From Pseudomonas sp. DY-1 (lineage in GTDB: Bacteria > Pseudomonadota > Gammaproteobacteria > Pseudomonadales > Pseudomonadaceae), in assembly GCF_003626975.1 (NCBI RefSeq), contig NZ_CP032616.1:992001-1056000 (forward strand): DNA of 64,000 nucleotides. Reading direction: 5' to 3'. The translations under genes were made by a program, and so were the position numbers. Below the pieces are notes generated by a model that worked only from the letters and a program-made list of their open reading frames with translations, was not told the origin of the DNA and made no database searches. Numbering within the stretch: position 1 is the first letter of the stretch; each line of letters opens with the position of its first letter. This document shows, piece by piece, positions 26,747-35,657 of the stretch.

Positions 26747-28357
26747 ATGTTGACCTGCGGAGAACTGCTGGTTGAGCTGCTGGAAGGCTTTGGCGTGGAT
26801 ACCGTGTTCGGTATCCCTGGCGTACACACGGTAGAGCTGTATCGCGGCCTGCCCAATACCGCTATCCGTCACGTGACCCCGCGCCACGAGCAGGGCGCAG
26901 GCTTCATGGCCGACGGTTACGCCCGCGTGTCCGGCAAGCCGGGCGTGTGCTTCATCATCACTGGCCCGGGGATGACCAACATCACCACTGCCATGGGCCA
27001 GGCCTACGCCGATTCCATCCCGATGCTGGTGATTTCCAGCGTCAACAACACCGAGCAGCTGGGCATGGGCGGCGGCCGTCTTCACGAGCTGCCGTCCCAG
27101 CGCAACCTGGTTTCTGGCGTTGCCGCCTTCAGCCACACCCTGATGCGCCCCGACGAGCTGCCGGACGTACTGACTCGCGCCTTCGCCGTATTCAATGGTG
27201 CGCGTCCGCGCCCTGTGCACATCGAGATTCCGATCGACGTGATCACGGCCCCAGCCGACCACGTACGCCGCAAGCTGGGCGCTCTGCCGAGCCGCCCCGG
27301 TCCTTGCCTGGACGCCATCGCCCGCGCAGCCGAAATGCTCAAGGGCGCCAAGCGTCCGCTGGTGCTGCTGGGTGGCGGTTGCGCCGACGCCGGCGCTGAA
27401 GCACAGCGCCTGGTCGAAGCACTGGATGCGCCTACCGCCTACACCATCAACGCCAAGGGCGTGCTGCCCAAGAGCCATCCGCTGGCGCTGGGCTGCAACC
27501 AGGCCTGGGTGCCGGTGCGCCAGATGGTGCTGGAGTCCGACGTGGTGCTGGCCATCGGCACCGAGCTTGGCGAGACCGACTATGACGTGGTGTTCGACGG
27601 TAACTTCCGGATCGAGAGCCAGCTGATTCGCATCGACATCGACGCCGAGCAACTGAACCGTAACTACCCGGCCGACATCGCCATCCTCAGCGACTCTCGC
27701 AAGGCAATGGCTGCCCTGGCCGATGCGCTGGGCGCGAAGGCTGCTTTCCATGCCGAGAGTGCCGGTTCGAAGCGTGCAGCTGCCGTGCGCGAGCAACTGG
27801 ACGCGCAGTGGCCGGAAAGCTGGAACGGCCAGCGCAAGGTTCTGGAAACCCTGCAGCAGACCCTGCCGGACCTCATCGTGGCAGGCGACTCGACCCAGCC
27901 GGTCTACTCCGGCAACCACCTGTTCGAGGCGACCCGTCCGCGCAGCTGGTTCAACTCCGCCACTGGCTACGGCACGCTGGGCTACGGCCTGCCGGCGGCT
28001 GTCGGTGCCAAGCTGGCCGCTCCCGAGCGTCCGGTTATCGCGCTGATCGGCGACGGCGGCATCCAGTTCACCCTGCCGGAACTGGCCTCGGCCGTGGAGG
28101 CGGGCGCGCCGATCATCGTGCTGCTGTGGAACAACAGCGGCTACGGCGAGATCAAGCGCTACATGAAGAACCGCGACATTCCCACCATAGGCGTCGACAT
28201 CTACACCCCGGACTTCCAGGGTCTGGCCCGTGCCTTCGGCTGCAATGCCGAGAAGGCCGAGAGCCTGGAGCATCTGGCCGAGCTGCTGAAGTCCGCCGCC
28301 AAGGCCGATCGCCCGACGGTGATCGAAGTGTGGGAGCACGCGGAGTTCCTGGCCTGA
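26747..28357 (+). CDS. Thiamine-diphosphate decarboxylase, AruI/acetolactate synthase-like
   Basis: 536 residues from ATG 26747 (TTTGGAGGA Shine-Dalgarno). The TPP-enzyme layout is complete: N-terminal pyrimidine domain with the catalytic Glu in TPRHEQGAGFMADGYARVSGKPG, central domain, and C-terminal GDGGIQFTLPELASAVEAG...WNNSGYGEIK binding Mg2+ and diphosphate. The closest remembered family is 5-guanidino-2-oxopentanoate decarboxylase. No transaminase for an arginine route is nearby, so the 2-oxo acid substrate is open. The shared operator suggests co-regulation with lutABC. Confidence 0.8.
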   Translation: MLTCGELLVELLEGFGVDTVFGIPGVHTVELYRGLPNTAIRHVTPRHEQGAGFMADGYARVSGKPGVCFIITGPGMTNITTAMGQAYADSIPMLVISSVNNTEQLGMGGGRLHELPSQRNLVSGVAAFSHTLMRPDELPDVLTRAFAVFNGARPRPVHIEIPIDVITAPADHVRRKLGALPSRPGPCLDAIARAAEMLKGAKRPLVLLGGGCADAGAEAQRLVEALDAPTAYTINAKGVLPKSHPLALGCNQAWVPVRQMVLESDVVLAIGTELGETDYDVVFDGNFRIESQLIRIDIDAEQLNRNYPADIAILSDSRKAMAALADALGAKAAFHAESAGSKRAAAVREQLDAQWPESWNGQRKVLETLQQTLPDLIVAGDSTQPVYSGNHLFEATRPRSWFNSATGYGTLGYGLPAAVGAKLAAPERPVIALIGDGGIQFTLPELASAVEAGAPIIVLLWNNSGYGEIKRYMKNRDIPTIGVDIYTPDFQGLARAFGCNAEKAESLEHLAELLKSAAKADRPTVIEVWEHAEFLA

Positions 28358-28392
28358 TCCAGGACCGTTCCCGCTTTGTAGAGGGGCCGCGT

Positions 28393-28489
28393 TGTGGGAG
28401 CGAATTCATTCGCGAAAAAGGGCGACGTCGTCGCTCCGGATTTGTTGGGCAGGTCTTCGACCTGCTTCGCGATTGAAATCGCTCCCACA
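28393..28489. repeat. REP-type inverted repeat
   Basis: Arms TGTGGGAGCGAATTCATTCG... and ...CGATTGAAATCGCTCCCACA, 97 bp overall, between the decarboxylase stop and the LacI gene. Same family as the repeat at 26532. Confidence 0.8.
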
Positions 28490-28540
28490 CGGAATGTTCA
28501 GGGATAATGCGCCTCCCTGAACACGGCGCCAGAGGCCAGG

Positions 28541-29566
28541 ATGTCGACCAAGAGCAAACCCACCCTGCACGACGTCGCCCAATTGGCCGGGGTATCCGGC
28601 ATGACGGTGTCGCGGGCGCTGAGCAAGCCGGATATGGTTTCCGAGCGGACTCGGCAGAAGATCGAGCAGGCAGTACGCGAACTGGGTTACGTCCCCAACC
28701 TGGCTGCCAGCCAGTTGGTGACCCGACGCAGCGGCATTATCGGTGCGCTGATCACCACCATCACCAATCCCATCCTCGCTGCCACCATCGAGATCCTCCA
28801 GCAAGGGTTGGCACGGGCCGGTTACCACCTGCTGATCGGTGAAACCCGCTTCTCCCAGGAAGAAGAAGGCAAGCTGTTGCGCGCTTTCCTTGGGCGCCAG
28901 CTCGACGGGCTGATTCTCGCCTACGGCTACCACGCGCCGGAAACACTGGAGCTGCTCCAGTCCACCGATGTTCCGGTGATCGAACTCTGGGACCTGCCCG
29001 AGGGCGAAATGCCGCGCCAGCCCGTGGGCCAGGTGGTGGGCTTCTCCAACTGGACCGCCGGCGCTGCGGCGGGGCGTCACCTGGTGGAGTGCGGTTACCG
29101 CAAGCCGGCCTTTTTCGGGTACGACGATGAGCGCGAAAACCTGCGCTTCGCCGGTTTTCGCCAGGCCGTTCTTGACGGATTGGGCATCGAACCGCAGCGT
29201 TTCAAGACTTCGCCTGTGCCGCTTATCGATGACGGCGTGGAGGTGATCCAGCGCGTCGCCCGCAGCGAGATCAACTGCGACAGCGCTTTCTTTACCAACG
29301 ACATGCCGGCCATTGGTGCGCTCTTCACCTGCCAGCGCCTGGGCATCCGGGTTCCTGACGAACTCGCCATTTGCGGCTTCGGCGACCTGCCCATTGCGCG
29401 GGTGGCGATGCCCTCGCTGACGACCGTGCGAATCCCGGCCGAGCGCGTGGCCAACGCCACCGTGGAGTTGCTCTGCCAGCGCATTCGCGGCGAGCAATCC
29501 TGGGACGCTCTGGTGGATGTGGGCAGTGAACTGGTGGCGCGGGAATCGACGGCGCTAAGGCGTTAA
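28541..29566 (+). CDS. LacI-family repressor (GntR-like)
   Basis: 341 residues. The N-terminal hinge-helix DNA-binding domain (TLHDVAQLAGVSGMTVSRALSKPDMVSERTRQKI) is followed by a periplasmic-binding-like effector domain (IIGALITTITNPILAATIEIL ... FFTNDMPAIGALFTCQRLGIRVPDELAICGFGD). The HTH resembles that of gluconate-type GntR, whose sites have the form TGTTAnCGnTAACA; two such sites flank this region (26680, 32391). It ends overlapping the lutC stop by 4 bp in convergent orientation. Effector unknown; a 2-hydroxy or 2-oxo acid is likely. Confidence 0.88.
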   Translation: MSTKSKPTLHDVAQLAGVSGMTVSRALSKPDMVSERTRQKIEQAVRELGYVPNLAASQLVTRRSGIIGALITTITNPILAATIEILQQGLARAGYHLLIGETRFSQEEEGKLLRAFLGRQLDGLILAYGYHAPETLELLQSTDVPVIELWDLPEGEMPRQPVGQVVGFSNWTAGAAAGRHLVECGYRKPAFFGYDDERENLRFAGFRQAVLDGLGIEPQRFKTSPVPLIDDGVEVIQRVARSEINCDSAFFTNDMPAIGALFTCQRLGIRVPDELAICGFGDLPIARVAMPSLTTVRIPAERVANATVELLCQRIRGEQSWDALVDVGSELVARESTALRR

Positions 29567-30174
29567 GGCGTCAACAACACGTGCACCGCGCGCGGCCCAT
29601 GGGCGCCGTAGAGCAACTGGCCGCCAATGTCCGCCGTGCTGGACGGGCCGGTCACCAGATGCACTGCCTGGGTGTCGTGCGCCTTCAGCAACGGCCAGAG
29701 TTGCTCCAGGCGAGCCAGAAGCCGGCTGCGTGACAGCACCACCAGGTGATGCTCCGGCAGGAAGTTGAGCCGAGGCGGGTTGTCGGCATTGGCGAGCATC
29801 ACCAGGCTACCCGTTGCGGCGATGCCGGCGAAGGCCTCGCCCACGGCGACAGTGTGATGGGGCAGGGCGCTGCCGACGTCCACCGGAAGGTCGCGCCAAT
29901 CCAGGCTGGCCAGGGATGGGGCGAGGGCGACCGGTCCTTCCAGCCGCCGCCACGCCAGATACCCGGCGAGGGCGTCGGGCAGCGCCTGCATGCCTGGCAG
30001 GCATTCCATGGTCACGCCGGTGACGGCGAGCCGTTCGCGCAGGTGTTGTTCCAGGTCGCCGGCAGCGGCCAGGGCAATTGCGCTGGAGAATGGCCTGGGC
30101 GCCGGGGCATCACCCTGCTGACGCCCGACTGCTAGACGAACCTTGTCGAGGATCGCTGCGCGTGAGTCGCTCAT
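29563..30174 (-). CDS. lutC: LutC-like LUD domain protein (lactate utilisation)
   Basis: 203 residues from ATG 30174, whose first bases overlap the lutB stop (ATGA). A single LUD domain, including GLVMLANADNPPRLNFLPEHHLVVLSRSRL-type core (read at about residues 115-145) and ending with GPSSTADIGGQLLYGAHGPRAVHVLL. LutABC together oxidise L-lactate to pyruvate using Fe-S centres. Third gene of a tightly coupled minus-strand operon. Confidence 0.88.
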   Translation of the reverse strand: MSDSRAAILDKVRLAVGRQQGDAPAPRPFSSAIALAAAGDLEQHLRERLAVTGVTMECLPGMQALPDALAGYLAWRRLEGPVALAPSLASLDWRDLPVDVGSALPHHTVAVGEAFAGIAATGSLVMLANADNPPRLNFLPEHHLVVLSRSRLLARLEQLWPLLKAHDTQAVHLVTGPSSTADIGGQLLYGAHGPRAVHVLLTP

Positions 30175-31583
30175 GGTGCATCCCTCTTCTGTTGCTTTTC
30201 CCAGAGTTGCTGGAAGGTCGCGCCCTGTGGCGCCGGCATGTCGCGTTCGGCTGTCCAGGCACCTGCAAGGGGCAGGCGACGCAAGCGTCCTCGGCTGCCA
30301 GCAACCCGGCGCAGGATTTGCGCGAGCATCGCGCTGGCGAACCGGTAAAGGGCAGGGCGACGCGCCAGGGCGCCCCACAGGCGCAGGCCCCAGCGACTGC
30401 CGGTTGGCGTCAGGTGCCGTTGCCACTGCTGATGACGCAGCTCGCGCAGCATGTCTGGCAGAGGAATCTGCATCGGGCAGACTTCTTTGCAGCGGCCATT
30501 CAGGGTGCAGGCGTTGGGCAGGTGGCGCGTATCGTCGAGGCCGGCGAGGTTGGGCGTCCAGACCGATCCCATCGGGCCGGGATAGATCCAGCCGTAGGCA
30601 TGCCCGCCGACCCAGTTGTACACCGGGCAGTTGTCCATGCACGCGGCGCAACGGATGCAGCGCAGCATGGGACGGAATGCGCCGGCGAGCATCTCGCTGC
30701 GGCCATTGTCCAGCAACACCACATGGCATTCCTCCGGACCATCATCGGCTGGGCCGCCGTAAATCGAGGTGTAGCTGGTCAGCGGCTGGCCGGTGGCGCT
30801 GAGGGCCAGTAGTTGTAGATGGGTGCCCGCGTCGGCCAGCGTCGGCAACACCTTCTCGATGCTCGCCAGGACGATGCGCACCCGTGGCAGCAGGCTGGTG
30901 AGGTCGCCGTTGCCCTCGTTGGTCACCAGCACGTGCGTGCCGTCCTCGGCTACGAGGAAGTTGGCGCCGGTGATGCCTACGTCCGCGTCGATGAACCGCT
31001 GGCGCAGCAGTCGACGGGCTTCCGCCAGCAGGTCAGCCGGGTCGAGCAGGTACTCGTCGCGGCCCAGCTCCTGGTGATGCTCATGGAACAGCGCCTGTAC
31101 CTGCCTGAGCGTCTTGTGGATCGCCGGGCCGTTGATGTGGCTGGGCGGCTCGTCGGCCAACTGAAGGATGTACTCGCCCAGGTCGGTTTCGAAGCGCTGG
31201 ATGCCGGCGCGGGCCAGGGCAGCGTTGATGCCCATTTCTTCGCCGATCATGGTCTTGCCTTTGATGACCTGACGCGCTCCGGCCTGCCGGCAGATGGCGA
31301 GGACTTGCGCTTGGGCCTCCTCCGGCGTGGCGGCCCAGTGGACCTGTACGCCGCGTTGGGCGGCAGCGGCTTCGTAGCGCTCCAGGTAATGGTCGAGGTG
31401 CGCCAGGGTGTGATCCTTGATGGCGCGTGCCTCGTCGCGCAGGGTCTGGAAACTGCCGGTGGCACCTACCTGGCGGCGAACGTGGGCGGCGAAATGGCGG
31501 TTGTCGGCCATCGCCTCTTGCAGCTCGGGGTCGAACAGCGCGACACGGGCCGCGGACTTGAAGCGCGCTGAACGCAATTCCAT
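30171..31583 (-). CDS. lutB: LutB-like iron-sulfur protein (lactate utilisation)
   Basis: 470 residues from ATG 31583, which overlaps the lutA stop by one base (TGATG). The N-terminal LUD domain (KGKTMIGEEMGINAAL ... GANFLVAEDGTHVLVTNEGNGDL) is followed by two 4Fe-4S clusters, CIRCAACMDNCPVYN and CTLNGRCKEVCP. The C-terminus is basic and ends WEKQQKRDAP. The middle subunit of the LutABC lactate oxidase. Electron acceptor unknown. Confidence 0.9.
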   Translation of the reverse strand: MELRSARFKSAARVALFDPELQEAMADNRHFAAHVRRQVGATGSFQTLRDEARAIKDHTLAHLDHYLERYEAAAAQRGVQVHWAATPEEAQAQVLAICRQAGARQVIKGKTMIGEEMGINAALARAGIQRFETDLGEYILQLADEPPSHINGPAIHKTLRQVQALFHEHHQELGRDEYLLDPADLLAEARRLLRQRFIDADVGITGANFLVAEDGTHVLVTNEGNGDLTSLLPRVRIVLASIEKVLPTLADAGTHLQLLALSATGQPLTSYTSIYGGPADDGPEECHVVLLDNGRSEMLAGAFRPMLRCIRCAACMDNCPVYNWVGGHAYGWIYPGPMGSVWTPNLAGLDDTRHLPNACTLNGRCKEVCPMQIPLPDMLRELRHQQWQRHLTPTGSRWGLRLWGALARRPALYRFASAMLAQILRRVAGSRGRLRRLPLAGAWTAERDMPAPQGATFQQLWEKQQKRDAP

Positions 31584-32350
31584 CAGTCGCTTCTCCCTTC
31601 GCCGATTGCGAGGCCGTCGGTCATGCCCGCCAGCACTTCGGCGGTGTGAAACACCCGTACCGGACTGCCCAGCCGGGTCAGGCGGCCGCTGATGTTGAGC
31701 AGGCAACCGAGGTCGCCGCCGAGCACGATGTCGGCGCCGCTGGCATGGATGTTCGCGACCTTCTGGCTGGCCATGCGGGCGGAGATATCGGGGTACTTCA
31801 CGCAAAAGGTGCCGCCGAAGCCGCAGCAGGTTTCCGCTTCGTCCATTTCCACCTGTTCCAGCTCGTCGACCTCAGCCAACAGGCGCCGTGGTTGGTGCTT
31901 GATGCCCAGCTCACGCAGGCCGGAGCAGCTGTCGTGGTAGGTGGCGATGCCAGGCAGGCGTGCGGCGGGACGGAAGTTCATGACTTCGTCGAGGAAGCTC
32001 AACAGCTCATGGCTGCGGCCGGCCAGGTCGAGCGCACGTTGATGCCAGGCCGCGTCGTCTTCGAGCAGGTGCGGGTAGTGCAGCTTGAGAAGACTGACGC
32101 AAGAGCCGGAGGGGCCCACTACGTAGTCGTAGTCGTCGAACGCCTCGATCAGCTTCTGCGCGAGTTCACGCGCGAGTGCTGTGGCACCGCTGTTGAAGGC
32201 CGGCTGGCCGCAGCAGGTCTGGTTCGCGGGCACTTCCACCTGGCAGCCGGCCTGCTCCAACAGGCGAACGGCAGCGAAGCCGACACTGGGGCGGTAGAGG
32301 TCCACCAGGCAGGTGTGAAAGAGCGCCACGCGAGGTTTCGAGTTGGACAT
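31583..32350 (-). CDS. lutA: LutA-like (Fe-S) oxidoreductase subunit
   Basis: 255 residues. Two CCG domains are visible, NQTCCGQPAFNSG and ETCCGFGGTFCVKYPDIS, which bind Fe-S clusters in LutA/GlpC/heterodisulfide reductase-like proteins. First gene of the operon; a LacI-type operator sits 41 bp upstream of the ATG. The pathway oxidises lactate (or a related 2-hydroxy acid) to the 2-oxo acid. Confidence 0.9.
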   Translation of the reverse strand: MSNSKPRVALFHTCLVDLYRPSVGFAAVRLLEQAGCQVEVPANQTCCGQPAFNSGATALARELAQKLIEAFDDYDYVVGPSGSCVSLLKLHYPHLLEDDAAWHQRALDLAGRSHELLSFLDEVMNFRPAARLPGIATYHDSCSGLRELGIKHQPRRLLAEVDELEQVEMDEAETCCGFGGTFCVKYPDISARMASQKVANIHASGADIVLGGDLGCLLNISGRLTRLGSPVRVFHTAEVLAGMTDGLAIGEGRSD

Positions 32351-32390
32351 CGGGCACCGGCTGAGTCGAAGTTGGGTGTGGCGGACTCTA

Positions 32391-32404
32391 TGTTAGCGAT
32401 AACA
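32391..32404. promoter_or_regulatory. LacI-type operator upstream of lutA
   Basis: TGTTAGCGATAACA matches TGTTAnCGnTAACA and pairs with the site at 26680. Its position 41 bp upstream of the lutA start fits repression by blocking the promoter. Confidence 0.65.
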
Positions 32405-32460
32405 TTCGTGTCAACGCGATACCGGGCAGGGGGTGACCTGCGGTCCGGCGCTGGTGGAGA

Positions 32461-33300
32461 ATGCAGCATTTTCCATACCCGAGTCGCGATGCCTTGAGTT
32501 ACTCCGTCTTCGACCTTGCCCAGTGGCTACGACGGGAAGCCAGCCTGATCGATGCCATCGGCCAGCCGGAGTTTCCCGCGCGCCTGTTGCAGGCACTCTT
32601 CGCTGCGGTGCCCATCGACACGGCCTTCATCGTCGCCCATGCCCCGGGCCAACCCCCGCTCATGCTGGAGGAAGGGCGAGTGTTGCCCGCGCGGCGCGAG
32701 GAGGTTCATCGCTATCTGGCCGGTCCCTACCTGCTGGACCCGGTGCATCTGGCGTGTGTCGAGGGGCGTCGCCAGGGGTTGGTGCGGCTGGCGGATATCG
32801 CCCCCGACCAGTTCCAGGAGTCTGAGTACTACCGCAATTTCTACTCCTCCCACGGTCTGGCGGATGAAGTGAACATTCTCATCCGCCTGGAGGGCGCGGG
32901 CGGTATTGCCCTGTCGATGGGGCGAATCGCTTCTCACGGCGCCTTCGCGCCCGAGGAACTTTCCGTACTGGCTTCCATCGAGCCCATGGTGGCCGCTGTT
33001 GCCCGCAGGCACTGGGCTTCGGAAGCGGTCAGCGGCGATGGCGCAGGGCAGGCCCTGCACGCGCAGTTGGAACGCGCCTTCAACCGCTTCGGTGGTGACT
33101 GCCTGACTGATCGGGAGGCTGAAGTCGCGCGGCTGATCCTACGGGGGCACTCGTCGAAATCGGTGGCGCATGAACTGGCTATCAGCGCAGATACGGTGCG
33201 GGTCCATCGCAAGAACATCCATGCAAAGCTCGGCATAAGCTCCCAGGGCGAACTGTTCTCGCTGTTCCTGGCCGCCATCGCCACGCCGGGCGCGGCATGA
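32461..33300 (+). CDS. LuxR-type HTH transcriptional regulator
   Basis: 279 residues. The C-terminal 65 residues are a LuxR/FixJ helix-turn-helix (LTDREAEVARLILRGHSSKSVAHELAISADTVRVHRKNIHAKLGI). The N-terminal 200 residues have no clear autoinducer or receiver signature; an unrecognised ligand domain is likely. It precedes the M20 hydrolase and deiminase genes on the same strand, so it probably controls them. The ATG at 32461 has poor Shine-Dalgarno spacing (GGAG only 2 bp away), so the true start may differ. Confidence 0.8.
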   Translation: MQHFPYPSRDALSYSVFDLAQWLRREASLIDAIGQPEFPARLLQALFAAVPIDTAFIVAHAPGQPPLMLEEGRVLPARREEVHRYLAGPYLLDPVHLACVEGRRQGLVRLADIAPDQFQESEYYRNFYSSHGLADEVNILIRLEGAGGIALSMGRIASHGAFAPEELSVLASIEPMVAAVARRHWASEAVSGDGAGQALHAQLERAFNRFGGDCLTDREAEVARLILRGHSSKSVAHELAISADTVRVHRKNIHAKLGISSQGELFSLFLAAIATPGAA

Positions 33301-33408
33301 CCGGGCACTTACCCTAATCTGGGTATGGTTCCGTCCGATGGCCTTACCTAGGCTGTCCCCCATCGTCACCACCGGCCGCGCGCCGGTGGCCAACCGGGAG
33401 ACAGCTGC

Positions 33409-34656
33409 ATGGCCAACACACAAATCCATTCATTGCGTATCAGCGGCGAGCGCCTCTGGGGCCGCCTCATGGACATGGCGCGGATCGGTGCCACCGAGCA
33501 GGGCGGTTGCAACCGGCAGGCCCTGACCGACCTGGACAAGGCCGGTCGCGACCTTTTCGTGGGCTGGTGCCGCGAAGCGGGTTGTGAGATCAGCGTGGAC
33601 CAGATGGGCAACGTCTTCGCCCGCCGCGCCGGCCTCGAAGACGACCTGCCGCCGGTGCTCACCGGCTCGCACCTGGATACCCAGCCTACCGGTGGCCGCT
33701 TCGACGGCGTCTATGGCGTGCTGGCGGGGCTGGAGGTGATCCAGACCCTGAATGACGCAGGCATTCGCACGCGTGCCCCGCTGGAGGTGGCGGTGTGGAC
33801 CAACGAAGAGGGCGCGCGCTTCTCGCCGGCCATGATCGGCTCGGGTGTCTGGGCGGGCGCCTTCGACCTTGTCTATGGCCACGGCCGCACTGACAAGCAG
33901 GGCACGAGTATCGCCAGCGAACTGGCCCGCATCGGCTACCTGGGCGAGCGCCCCGCGCGGGCTCGCCCACTGGCGGCCTCCTTCGAAGTGCATATCGAGC
34001 AGGGGCCGATCCTCGAAACCGAGGGGCTGCAGGTGGGCGTGGTAACCGGGGTGCAAGGTATCCGTTGGTACGACCTGACCCTGGAAGGGCAGCCGGTGCA
34101 TGCCGGCCCCACGCCGATGACGGTGCGTCGCGATCCATTCATGGGGCTTGGCGCCATCCTTCCGCGCCTTTACCAACTGGCCGAGGAACATGGGCCCTGG
34201 GCTCGCGTGACCTTTGGCGACATCCGCGCCGAGCCCGGCTCGCGCAACACGGTGCCGGAGCGCCTGGTGCTGGCGGTTGACCTGCGACACCCCGACCAGG
34301 CTGTGCTGGCGCGGCTGGACGCCGACTTTCGCCGCATCGTTGCCGAGGAGGCCAGTCGTCATCGGTTGCAGGCTGACATTCGCGAGGAATGGCATTCCCC
34401 GGCGGTGACATTCAATGGCGACTGCGTGGCGGCCGTGCAAGGCGCGGTGGATGCGCTCGGCTATACGCATCTGCGGATGTGCAGCGGCGCCGGCCATGAT
34501 TCGGTGTACCTGTCGCGGGTCGCCCCCACCAGCATGATCTTCGTCCCCTGCGAAGGGGGCATCAGCCACAACGAGGCGGAAAACGCCGCACCTGCCGACC
34601 TTGAAGCCGGCGCCAACGTCCTGCTGCACGCCATGCTGCGCATGGCTCAAATTTGA
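33409..34656 (+). CDS. M20-family N-carbamoyl amino acid / allantoate amidohydrolase
   Basis: 415 residues, the family length. The binuclear metal site is marked by GSHLDTQPTGGRFDGVYGV and TNEEGARFSPAM, then HIEQGPILE and the C-terminal GAGHDSVYLSR. These are the signatures of HyuC/AllC-type Zn hydrolases that cleave ureido groups to amine, CO2 and ammonia. A GGGAGA Shine-Dalgarno precedes the ATG. The next gene, 13 bp downstream, is a guanidino-group deiminase whose product class (ureido compound) is what this enzyme hydrolyses. Confidence 0.85.
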   Translation: MANTQIHSLRISGERLWGRLMDMARIGATEQGGCNRQALTDLDKAGRDLFVGWCREAGCEISVDQMGNVFARRAGLEDDLPPVLTGSHLDTQPTGGRFDGVYGVLAGLEVIQTLNDAGIRTRAPLEVAVWTNEEGARFSPAMIGSGVWAGAFDLVYGHGRTDKQGTSIASELARIGYLGERPARARPLAASFEVHIEQGPILETEGLQVGVVTGVQGIRWYDLTLEGQPVHAGPTPMTVRRDPFMGLGAILPRLYQLAEEHGPWARVTFGDIRAEPGSRNTVPERLVLAVDLRHPDQAVLARLDADFRRIVAEEASRHRLQADIREEWHSPAVTFNGDCVAAVQGAVDALGYTHLRMCSGAGHDSVYLSRVAPTSMIFVPCEGGISHNEAENAAPADLEAGANVLLHAMLRMAQI

Positions 34657-34669
34657 CCTGGAGAACCTG

Positions 34670-35581
34670 ATGAGCGCATTCACCCTGAAACACCGCCTCG
34701 ACGGTGGCGACACCCCTCGCCTGGAAAACTGGGGGGCCGATTCCGAATACGGCGTCCTGCGTGACGTCCTGCTCGGGCCGGTGGATCACTACCACTGGCT
34801 GGAAACCAGCTCCATCTCGCGCAAGAGCCTGCGCCTTGGCTATCGCTTCGACGCATCCGTGGCGCGTGCCCAGCATGCGGAGATGGTGGACGCGTATCGG
34901 GAGGCGGGCGTGACGGTGCACATGCTGCCGACGGACCCGAGTCTGAAGTATCAGGTGTTCGCCCGAGACTCCAGTGTGATGACGCCCTTCGGCCCCATCG
35001 TTACCCAGATGGCCCAGTGGTGGCGTCGTGGCGAGTACGCGCCGGTAATCCAGTTCTACAAGGACAACGACATCCCGATCTACGACATGGTCACCGCCGG
35101 GTCTTTCGAAGGCGGCGACTTCATGATGCTGCAGCCGGGCGTGATTCTGTGTGGCTATACCGGCGAGCGCTCCCAGGAGCCGGCGGTGCAGCAGATGAAG
35201 GGCTGGTTGGAGGCCGAAGGCTGGGAAGTGAAGCTCTACGGCATGGACCCCTTCTTCGTGCACATGGATGCGCTTTGCGTCATGTTGGCCGAGCGTCTGG
35301 CCGCCGTGTGCGTGGACGCCGTGGAGCCGGAACTGGTTGACTGGCTGAAGGCCAAGGGCATCGAGATCGTCGATATCCCCTTCAAGGATGCGATGGAGCT
35401 GGGCTGCAATGTGGTGGCACTGGGCGAGGGCAGGGTGCTGTTGCCTTCCACCAGCAAGACGCTCAAGGAGAAATGCCTGGCGCTGGGCCTCAAGGTCTAT
35501 GACCCGGACATCAGCATGATCGCCAAAGGCGGTGGCGGCGTGCATTGCATGTGCCAGCCACTGCGCCGCGATCCGGTCTGA
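34670..35581 (+). CDS. Arginine deiminase/DDAH-family guanidino deiminase or amidinotransferase
   Basis: 303 residues from ATG 34670 with a TGGAGA Shine-Dalgarno. The penta-propeller guanidino-modifying fold is indicated by FARDSSVMTPFGPIV, GSFEGGDFMMLQPG, FFVHMDALCVML and the C-terminal catalytic cysteine in GGGVHCMCQPLRR. These enzymes release ammonia or alkylamine from a guanidino compound to leave a ureido group. With the M20 carbamoylase immediately upstream, a two-step guanidino-to-amine route is suggested. The precise substrate is unknown. Confidence 0.8.
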   Translation: MSAFTLKHRLDGGDTPRLENWGADSEYGVLRDVLLGPVDHYHWLETSSISRKSLRLGYRFDASVARAQHAEMVDAYREAGVTVHMLPTDPSLKYQVFARDSSVMTPFGPIVTQMAQWWRRGEYAPVIQFYKDNDIPIYDMVTAGSFEGGDFMMLQPGVILCGYTGERSQEPAVQQMKGWLEAEGWEVKLYGMDPFFVHMDALCVMLAERLAAVCVDAVEPELVDWLKAKGIEIVDIPFKDAMELGCNVVALGEGRVLLPSTSKTLKEKCLALGLKVYDPDISMIAKGGGGVHCMCQPLRRDPV

Positions 35582-35657
35582 CGGCAGCCTTGTCGGGGGA
35601 GGGCCGCGGGGCGAACCTGCGGCTCACTCTGCCCTTTAAATCATCCTCCTTCAGGCG

